Source of the DNA: Microbispora bryophytorum
GTDB taxonomy: Bacteria > Actinomycetota > Actinomycetes > Streptosporangiales > Streptosporangiaceae
Length of the DNA: 64,000 nucleotides
Assembly: GCF_006874465.1 (NCBI RefSeq)
Contig: NZ_VIRL01000014.1
Location: 169,409-233,408 of the forward strand
Reading direction: 5' to 3'
Shown: piece after piece, positions 57,813 to 64,000 of the stretch
How positions within the stretch are numbered: the stretch's first letter is position 1
Layout: every line of letters begins with the position of its first letter
Position numbers and translations under genes: made by a program
Notes under the pieces: generated by a model
The model's input: the letters and a program-made list of their open reading frames with translations, nothing else
The model's database searches: none
What the model was told of the DNA's origin: nothing

Positions 57813-58660
57813 CGCCCGGCCTCCCCCGACGTGGTGGCCAGGGTGGACAGTTCGGCGGCCACCGCATCGGCGCCCAGACCGATGAGCCACTCCAGGGGCG
57901 CATCCGGCAGGAATCTGCTCATTACCGTGGTCAACTCCTGCTTCTGCCGATCCGTCAGCGAGGGGCCGTCCCCGGCCAGCCGCCGCACGACCTCCCGGTA
58001 CAGCAGCAGGTACTGCCGTTGCCGGACGAGCATGCCGCTGTCGCTCGGGGAGCCGTGGCCCGGGTAGAGCACCAGACCGTCCAGCTCGTCCATCACGCGA
58101 TCCAGGACGTGCAGCCAGGCCGTGGAGTGCCCGTCCGCGGTGTAGGGGTGCGTTCCGCCGAACGCCAGGTCGCCTGTGAATGCCACCCGTCTCCCGCCCG
58201 CCTCCACCAGGAGATAGGAGTCGGCATGGCTCTCCGCCGGCCCAAGGTCGTGTATCCGGACCCGCAGGCCGGCGACCTCAATGATGTCCCCCTCCTTCAG
58301 AAGGCGGTCGGGTACCCGATACCGGTCGGGCCACTCGTCGCCGTACACCGGCTGCCACTGCTCCCGCTTGGGCACGGCGATCTGCTCGATCGTCTCGGCC
58401 ACCGCGACCGAGGCGTGAACCGGCACGTCCTCGTCCACCACGTACGGCAGGCCGTTGAAGTGGTCGGGGTGTGCGTGGGTGACGAACGCTCCGAGCAGTG
58501 GTTTGCGGAGCGCGGCCAGGCGCGCCGCGAGGGCCCGGGCGTCGGAGACGAGCAGGTTGCCATCGACAAGGACCACCCCCTCCGCTGTCTCCAGCAGGTA
58601 GCTGTTGGCGAACAGGCCCGGCTCCGCCGCCGTGTACGTGTGGATGACGAGATCACTCAT
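57809..58660 (-). CDS. Metallo-beta-lactamase fold hydrolase
   Basis: A 283-residue MBL-fold enzyme. The zinc motif is THAHPDHFNG, later ligands are SHADSYLLV, FTGDLAFGG and GHGSPSD. The substrate is unknown; many proteins of this type hydrolyse lactones or thioesters. The ATG at 58660 (MSDLVIHTYTA) has GGGGCGCAAGC upstream. It is the first gene of the two-gene unit with the alpha/beta hydrolase and diverges from an HxlR regulator gene. Confidence 0.88.
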   Translation of the reverse strand: MSDLVIHTYTAAEPGLFANSYLLETAEGVVLVDGNLLVSDARALAARLAALRKPLLGAFVTHAHPDHFNGLPYVVDEDVPVHASVAVAETIEQIAVPKREQWQPVYGDEWPDRYRVPDRLLKEGDIIEVAGLRVRIHDLGPAESHADSYLLVEAGGRRVAFTGDLAFGGTHPYTADGHSTAWLHVLDRVMDELDGLVLYPGHGSPSDSGMLVRQRQYLLLYREVVRRLAGDGPSLTDRQKQELTTVMSRFLPDAPLEWLIGLGADAVAAELSTLATTSGEAGR

Positions 58661-58782
58661 GCTTGCGCCCCTGTCCTTCTGGTGATCGCCGAAGCGATGG
58701 TGAGAGGCTAGGCGTGCCAGGGTCTTCGGGCCAGAAGGCACTTCGCGGTGCCCATCGGGGCAGGCATACGGAGGAGGGCCGC

Positions 58783-59115
58783 ATGGATCCCGTGATCCCT
58801 GACATGCTGGAGGAGAGCTGCGCGACGCGACAGGCCCTTGAGCGGTTCGCGGCGAAGTGGCGGGTACTGGTGATCTACGCACTGCTGGCCGGTCCCCAGA
58901 GGCACAGCCAACTGCGCCGGCGGCTGCCTGGCATCACTCAGAAGGTGCTGACCGAGACGCTGAGAGGCCTGGAGACGGACGGCATGGTCGAACGGCGGGT
59001 CATCAAGGACACAGCGCCCCAGCACGTGGAGTACGCGCTGACCGACCTGGGACGTACGCTGCGCGAACCGTTGGGCGCCATCTGCGCCTGGGCGGCGGAA
59101 CACGCGGGTCGATAG
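58783..59115 (+). CDS. HxlR-family transcriptional regulator
   Basis: A 110-residue winged-helix regulator of the HxlR/MarR-like family. The core is ATRQALERFAAKWRVLVIYALLAGPQRHSQLRRRLPGITQKVLTETLRGLETDGMVERR. The ATG is preceded by GGAGGAGGGCCGC. It diverges from the metallo-beta-lactamase/hydrolase pair, which it most likely controls. Members often sense aldehydes, quinones or oxidative stress. Confidence 0.92.
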   Translation: MDPVIPDMLEESCATRQALERFAAKWRVLVIYALLAGPQRHSQLRRRLPGITQKVLTETLRGLETDGMVERRVIKDTAPQHVEYALTDLGRTLREPLGAICAWAAEHAGR

Positions 59116-59171
59116 CCGCTACCCACCCGCCTGGAGCGTCGACGAAATCGACGGCTCCCTCCGGCTGCCCC

Positions 59172-59339
59172 ATGGCTCCGAGACACAAGTACGAGCACCC
59201 GCTCTACCAGGAGTTCCGGGCGTCGGCGCCGCGCACGGGCCTCGCGGTGGACACCCCGCTGGGCCCTGGCACGGTGGTGGGGCACAACGCGAGGTACGGC
59301 GACGCCCAGGCGGTGGCGGTGAGCGAGCCCGAGGAGTAG
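59172..59339 (+). pseudogene. Truncated duplicate of the ricT/PSP1 3' end
   Basis: A 55-residue reading, MAPRHKYEHPLYQEFRAS and on, whose DNA matches the ricT gene. The 103 bases at 59187-59289 match 56540-56642 with only three mismatches. The last 15 residues (RYGDAQAVAVSEPEE) also resemble the RicT tail (MYGETETVAESDPST), with about 33 intervening residues, including the final Cys cluster, missing. The copy has no known ribosome binding site and lacks the conserved Cys motifs, so it is a remnant. It lies just after the HxlR gene, closing a 2.3-kb module that follows ricT. Confidence 0.8.
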
Positions 59340-59388
59340 CGGGCAGAGCTCCAGTCGCCGAGCTTCACGGGGCGTCCCTTATGGGCGT

Positions 59389-60534
59389 TCACGCGGCGTC
59401 TCGTCTGTTCAGGCCGGACAACTGCCAGGCCAGCCGGGTGCGGACGGCGGGGATGCGGCCGGCCAGGGCGAGGACGAGGTTGCGCAGCACACGGCGGCCG
59501 GTGGCGGCGGTGGCCAGCGTGGTGAGCCGCCCCGCGAGGGCGACCACCTGCTCGGCCTGCGCGCGGCGGATGACCGCGTAGGAGTCGAGCAGGCTGTCCG
59601 GTTCGCCGTCGAGCACCCGGGCCAGCGCCTCGCCCAGGTGTACGGCGTCGTCGATGCCCAGGTTCATGCCCTGGCCACCGGCGGGCGAGTGCACGTGGGC
59701 GGCGTCGCCGGCCAGCAGAAGGCGGCCCTGGCGGTAGGTGTCGGCGATGCGGTGGTGGACCCGGAAGCGCGAGCTCCAGATCAGCTCCCGCACCCGCGCG
59801 GGCTCGGCCTCGGGGCCGCGGGTATCGAGCAGGTGCTGCACGAAGGGGATGCCGGGGTCTTCGGGGGCCTCGTCCACGGTGGCGACGATCCGGTGCAGGC
59901 CACCGGGTAGCGGGGCGACGACGACCATTCCGGCGGGCGAGAAGTACAGCGTGACCTCGTTCTGTGGCACCCCGCCGGACAGGCGGACGTCGCTCAGGAC
60001 GAACGACTCGGCGTAGGTGCCGCCGGTGAAGCCGATCCCGGCGCTCTGGCGGACGGTGCTGTTCATGCCGTCGGCGCCGATCAGGTAGGCGGCCCGGATC
60101 CGCTGCCCGTCGTCCAGGGTGGCGGTGACGCCGTCGGCGTCCTGCTCGACGCGGCTCACCCGGGCGGGCCTCGTCACCTTGCCGCCGAGCTCGTGCAGGC
60201 GGGCCAGCAGGTGGGCCTCGGTGTCGGCCTGGGAGATCATCAGCGTGTAGGGGTAGGCGGTGGGCAGGCCGCCGAAGGGCACCGGCACCAGCGCCTTGTC
60301 ACGGTCGCGGATGGTGAAGACCGGAATGTGGATGCCGTGCGCGGCCAGCCGGTCGGCCACGCCGTACGGCTCCAGGACCTCCAGGGTGCGTGCGTGCACG
60401 ACGGCGGCGCGAGAGGTGTTGGCGCCCTCCGCCCGCGCGTCCACGATCATGACCTGCCTGCCGTGCCGGGCCAGGACGATCGCGGCGGTGAGCCCCGCGG
60501 GTCCGGCTCCGATGATGAGTACTTCGGCGTTCAC
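59389..60534 (-). CDS. FAD-dependent aromatic monooxygenase
   Basis: A 381-residue flavoprotein monooxygenase of the PheA/TetX/phenol hydroxylase class. The ADP-binding fold VLIIGAGPAGLTAAIVLARHG is N-terminal. The DG and GD motifs are IGADGMNSTVR and LLLAGDAAHVHSPAGGQGMNLGIDDA. Substrates are aromatic or polyketide-like molecules, including antibiotics. GTG 60534 is used, with AAGGAGG 5 bases upstream. It diverges from a TetR gene, and copies of a TetR-type operator lie between them, so it is likely induced by a ligand. Confidence 0.9.
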   Translation of the reverse strand: MNAEVLIIGAGPAGLTAAIVLARHGRQVMIVDARAEGANTSRAAVVHARTLEVLEPYGVADRLAAHGIHIPVFTIRDRDKALVPVPFGGLPTAYPYTLMISQADTEAHLLARLHELGGKVTRPARVSRVEQDADGVTATLDDGQRIRAAYLIGADGMNSTVRQSAGIGFTGGTYAESFVLSDVRLSGGVPQNEVTLYFSPAGMVVVAPLPGGLHRIVATVDEAPEDPGIPFVQHLLDTRGPEAEPARVRELIWSSRFRVHHRIADTYRQGRLLLAGDAAHVHSPAGGQGMNLGIDDAVHLGEALARVLDGEPDSLLDSYAVIRRAQAEQVVALAGRLTTLATAATGRRVLRNLVLALAGRIPAVRTRLAWQLSGLNRRDAA

Positions 60535-60546
60535 GGCACCTCCTTT

Positions 60547-60620
60547 GTCAACGACTGTTGGCATGAACGTAAGCCCGCCACGAGTAGGAAGTCAACAGTC
60601 GTTGGCCTACAATCGTTGAC
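60547..60620. promoter_or_regulatory. Three copies of a 12-16 bp operator between monooxygenase and tetR
   Basis: Site A (60547-60562) reads GTCAACGACTGTTGGC. Site B (60591-60606) on the other strand reads GCCAACGACTGTTGAC, and site C (60607-60620) on the other strand reads GTCAACGATTGTAG. They share CAACGA(C/T)TGT. Site C ends immediately before the tetR ATG and includes TACAAT (60608-60613), a good -10 element. Confidence 0.85.
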
Positions 60621-61157
60621 ATGAGGAGATCCTCCGCCGAGACCAAGGCCGTGATCCTGGCCGCTGCCCGCGAACGCTTCGCCGCCGACGGCTACGACAA
60701 GGCCACCATCAGGGCCATCGCCGCCGACGCGCGGATCGACCCGGCCATGGTCATGCGCTACTTCGGCACCAAGGAGAAGCTGTTCGCCGCCGCGGCCGAA
60801 TTCGATCTGGAACTGCCCGCGTTGGCGCCGGACCAGGCCGGCGCCGGCCTGGTCCGCCACTTCCTGCGCAAGTGGGAGGCCGACGAAGGGCTGCAGGTCC
60901 TGCTCCGCACCGGCGTGACGAACGAGGCCGCGGCCGAACGCATGCGGACGATTTTCGCCGGCCAGGTCATGCCGCTCGTGGTCGACCTGACCGGCGATCC
61001 GGAGCGGGCTCCCGTGCGCGCTTCCCTGATCGCCTCGCAAGTGCTGGGCCTGGCCCTGTCGCGTTACATCCTGAAATTTCCGCCGATGGTGGCGGCAACG
61101 GAGGAAGAGCTCATCGCGTGGCTGAGCCCCACGGTCCAGCGCTACCTCACCGAGTGA
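60621..61157 (+). CDS. TetR-family regulator, probably leaderless
   Basis: A 178-residue TetR regulator. The DNA-binding region is AVILAAARERFAADGYDKATIRAIAADARIDPAMVMRYFGTKEKLF (about residues 10-55), followed by a helical ligand domain. The ATG at 60621 has no ribosome binding site, but a -10-like TACAAT lies 7 bases upstream, so transcription probably starts at the ATG. The operator copies in this promoter and the divergent monooxygenase gene indicate that this protein represses both. Confidence 0.9.
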   Translation: MRRSSAETKAVILAAARERFAADGYDKATIRAIAADARIDPAMVMRYFGTKEKLFAAAAEFDLELPALAPDQAGAGLVRHFLRKWEADEGLQVLLRTGVTNEAAAERMRTIFAGQVMPLVVDLTGDPERAPVRASLIASQVLGLALSRYILKFPPMVAATEEELIAWLSPTVQRYLTE

Positions 61158-61207
61158 AACGAGTGCGGCGACAGGTCCGGCCGCCGAACGCGGAGTAATA
61201 CGCTGCG

Positions 61208-63382
61208 GTGGTGAGCACCCGGCGCCGCCTTGAGACATGGCTGAAGACGAAGTCGCCAGAGGACCGGCGGCTGATCCTCGCCCGGGTCGGGTTCACCTCC
61301 GAAGACGACGTGACCCCACAGGACCTCGCCCGGCTGCTGCTCCAGCCGCGTGCGGCGCTCTCGCTCGCGCGGTCCTGCACCCTTCCTCAGCACCAGGCGC
61401 TGTCGGCCGTCGCATGGCTGGCGGCGCAGCGGCACGGGCCGCTGCTCAACCTCTGGCATGACGCGGACCCGGCGACAAGGGCCGTGCCCCGCGCCGACGT
61501 GCTCGACCTGCTGGCCGGGAGCGATGCCGCCCTGCGGGCGCGCGCCGCCGCCACCCTGGACGCGCTCGCCGACATGGCGTTGGTGCTTCCGCCGCACGAC
61601 GACCACGTGATCGTGTCCACCGGCGTCCACGCGCATCTCTCCGAGTCAGCGGGGCTGGGCCGCCCGGCGGCCGAGCTCATCAGGCTCCACTTCAACGCTC
61701 CGGAGGTCCACGCGATCGCCGAGACCCTGGGATTCCCGAAGGCCAGGGCGCGCGAGGGCGCGGAGCGGAACGTGCTCGGCCTGCTCGCCGACCAGGAGCG
61801 GGTGCGGACCCTGCTCGCCCAGGCCCCCGCGGAGGCCCGGGAGTGGCTGCTCGACATCATCGGGCACGGATCGCAGGTGCTCACCCACGCCTATCAGGCG
61901 CGCGGCGGCTTCGGTTACCAGCAGGCGCCGAAGTACGCCTTCCGGCCGGGAGGTTCCGGCGACCCGAACACCGACTGGCTGGCCGCGCGCGGGCTCCTCC
62001 TGCCCGCCGGGCCGTACGACACGGCGGAGGTGCCGATCGAGGTCGCCGTGGCCGCGCTCGGCGAACTGCGCGTGCCGTTCGTCCCGGAGCCGCCGCGGCC
62101 CCCGGCCGGTCTGCCCGACGCCGCCGGGGCCGACGGCTCCGGCCAGGCGGCCGCCACCGCCGCGCTGTCCCAGATCGAGCGTGTGCTCGCCGCGTGTGCC
62201 GACCAGCCTCCCGTCCTGCGCAAGGCCGGCGGTCTGGCGGTCCGCGACACCAAGCGGATCGCCAAAGCGGCAGGCGTGGCCGACGACGTCACCCGGCTCT
62301 GGCTCGACCTGGCCATGCAGGCCGGACTGCTCGGCCTGCACGCCGAGCCGGTGCAGCGGCCGAAGGGGCATCGCGGCAAGCTGCCTGAGCCGGTCGTGAG
62401 CCTGCTGCCGGCGACGGACTACGACGACTGGCTGAAGCGGTCTCCCGCCGAGCGGCTGGTGGCGATCATCGCCACCTGGGCGACCATACCGGCCGTCTAC
62501 ACCTACTGGCCGGAGGAGGCCGGGACGCCGGTCGCACTCACCGAGCCCGAGGATCCGTACGCGGTCGACATCAGAGGCGCCGTCTTCGAGGCGCTCGCCG
62601 CGCTTCCCCCGGGCAGGGGCGTCGGCGCCGACAGCCTGCCGTACGTGACGGAACGGGCGGCCTGGCATCGCCCGCGCCACTTCGCGGAGTCGGGGGCGGG
62701 CGACGATCTGGTCGGCGCCGTCGTGCGTGAGGCCGAGTCGCTCGGCCTGGTCGCCGGGGGCGCCCTCACCGGCGTCGGCCGTGTCGTACGCGACCTGCTG
62801 CTCAGCGGTGAGGCCTGGACGTCGCCGGAGCCCGCCCTGGCCGACGCCCTGGCGGCCATGCTCCCGCCCGCGCAGGCCACCGCCTTCTTTCAGGCCGATC
62901 TGACGGCCGTGGTCCGCGGGATGCCCGGCCAGGAGCTCGCCGAACTGCTCGACGACGTCGCCGATCGCGAGTCGGAGGGGCACGCCGTGGTGTGGCGCTT
63001 CTCCGGTTCGACCGTGCGCCGGGCCTTCGACCGGGGGCAGGAGGCCGACGTCCTGCTCGCGCGGCTCGCCGAGGTGGCCGAGGCGCCCCTGCCGCAACCG
63101 CTGGAGTATCTGATCAAGGACACCGCCCGTACGCACGGGCGCGTCCGGGTGGTGCGCTCCGGGTGCTGCCTGCGCTCCGACGATGAAGCGCTCGTCGAGG
63201 AACTCGCCCGCTCTCGGGCGCTGCGCGCGCTGGGCCTGCGCAAGATCGCCCCGACCGTCCTGATCAGTGTGGTGGGTGAGGAGGAGACCCTGGCCCGGTT
63301 GCGTGCCGCCGGTTACACCCCGGCGCTGGAGTCCGAGACCGGGGTGGCGATCATCGAGAGAGCCGCGCGCCGGCGTGCCTGA
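61208..63382 (+). CDS. Helicase-associated (XPB/Ssl2-type) domain protein
   Basis: A 724-residue protein lacking the RecA-like helicase core but carrying the helicase-associated (Helicase_C_3) domain that is found in actinobacteria next to XPB-like helicases. The C-terminal part (about residues 560-715) has VVWRFSGSTVRRAFDRGQEADVLLARLAEVAEAPLPQPLEYLIKDTARTHGRVRVVRSGCCLRSDDEALVEELA, typical of the domain. The N-terminal part is mostly helical and is not assigned. It may aid DNA repair or transcription-related complexes, by family association only. GTG 61208 or 61211 is the start. A strong terminator follows. Confidence 0.82.
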   Translation: MVSTRRRLETWLKTKSPEDRRLILARVGFTSEDDVTPQDLARLLLQPRAALSLARSCTLPQHQALSAVAWLAAQRHGPLLNLWHDADPATRAVPRADVLDLLAGSDAALRARAAATLDALADMALVLPPHDDHVIVSTGVHAHLSESAGLGRPAAELIRLHFNAPEVHAIAETLGFPKARAREGAERNVLGLLADQERVRTLLAQAPAEAREWLLDIIGHGSQVLTHAYQARGGFGYQQAPKYAFRPGGSGDPNTDWLAARGLLLPAGPYDTAEVPIEVAVAALGELRVPFVPEPPRPPAGLPDAAGADGSGQAAATAALSQIERVLAACADQPPVLRKAGGLAVRDTKRIAKAAGVADDVTRLWLDLAMQAGLLGLHAEPVQRPKGHRGKLPEPVVSLLPATDYDDWLKRSPAERLVAIIATWATIPAVYTYWPEEAGTPVALTEPEDPYAVDIRGAVFEALAALPPGRGVGADSLPYVTERAAWHRPRHFAESGAGDDLVGAVVREAESLGLVAGGALTGVGRVVRDLLLSGEAWTSPEPALADALAAMLPPAQATAFFQADLTAVVRGMPGQELAELLDDVADRESEGHAVVWRFSGSTVRRAFDRGQEADVLLARLAEVAEAPLPQPLEYLIKDTARTHGRVRVVRSGCCLRSDDEALVEELARSRALRALGLRKIAPTVLISVVGEEETLARLRAAGYTPALESETGVAIIERAARRRA

Positions 63383-63389
63383 CGTGCGA

Positions 63390-63438
63390 CCGGCCAGGGA
63401 CGGCGCTCAGCGCGCCGCCCCTGGCCGGGCCGATTTTT
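63390..63438 (+). terminator. Intrinsic terminator of the helicase-associated gene
   Basis: CCGGCCAGGG pairs with CCCTGGCCGG, with an inner CGGCGC/GCGCCG-type extension, and a run of five T follows at 63434. It lies 8 bases after the gene's stop. Confidence 0.9.
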
Positions 63439-63464
63439 AGACAGTCAGGTGACTGGGGACGGCG

Positions 63465-64000
<536 letters not shown>

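Overview
The window is about 72% GC. It has GTG and TTG starts, tightly overlapping operons, Tat-type lipoproteins, chaplin repeats, DUF1707 and DUF5703 proteins, and the thymidylate kinase fused to an MFS domain that is typical of actinomycetes. This points to a filamentous, soil-type actinomycete, most likely of the Streptosporangiales (Nonomuraea, Microbispora or Sphaerisporangium type). That placement is inferred from gene content only. The left and right edges cut a flavoprotein disulfide reductase and a secreted CBM6/ricin-lectin protein.

Layout. 1-9.0 kb: signalling and redox genes (DosR-like response regulator, pyridoxamine-oxidase-like protein, NERD-pseudokinase, SDR epimerase) and partner-switching parts (RsbW-like ATPase, two STAS proteins), with a YbdK-type ligase. 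9.4-18.2 kb: a carbohydrate locus with a four-gene ABC transporter/GH42 operon under a ROK-like operator. Next to it, a secreted Cip1-like protein and a PL8 lyase diverge around a perfect CebR-type box. 18.2-21 kb: an Rsm22-like methyltransferase and a GAF-SpoIIE phosphatase/STAS pair. 21.0-22.8 kb: four consecutive small secreted paralogues of a family I cannot name, the best candidate here for an undescribed system. 23-30 kb: a bxl-like locus (ABC transporter, GH3 beta-xylosidase, LacI regulator) with matching operators at both divergent promoters.

30-38.8 kb: mainly regulators (AraC, MerR, two TetR) and small membrane proteins, an orphan 22-bp perfect palindrome, and a GH1 beta-glucosidase. 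39.1-41.2 kb: a WxL-like / DUF916-like / WxL-like surface triad. It is followed by a secreted glycerophosphodiesterase, a tRNA-Leu(GAG) with its terminator, and an M20 peptidase. 44.6-47.5 kb: a secreted/anchored protein and a 673-residue wall protein with eight chaplin-like repeats.

48-56.8 kb: a conserved housekeeping block (topA, metallophosphoesterase, MFS-tmk, holB, ricT/PSP1). 56.9-59.3 kb: a hydrolase / metallo-beta-lactamase-fold / HxlR module, bounded on the right by a decayed partial copy of the ricT 3' end. This suggests the module was inserted or the region duplicated. 59.4-61.2 kb: a FAD monooxygenase and a divergent, probably leaderless tetR sharing three copies of one operator. 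61.2-64 kb: a helicase-associated-domain protein with a strong terminator, then the truncated lectin.

Two themes stand out. One is plant-polymer use: GH42, PL8, Cip1-like, GH3, GH1 and CBM proteins with at least three separate operator types. The other is the cell surface: chaplin repeats, the WxL triad and the four-paralogue secreted family. No insertion sequence, prophage, CRISPR array or rRNA was seen.
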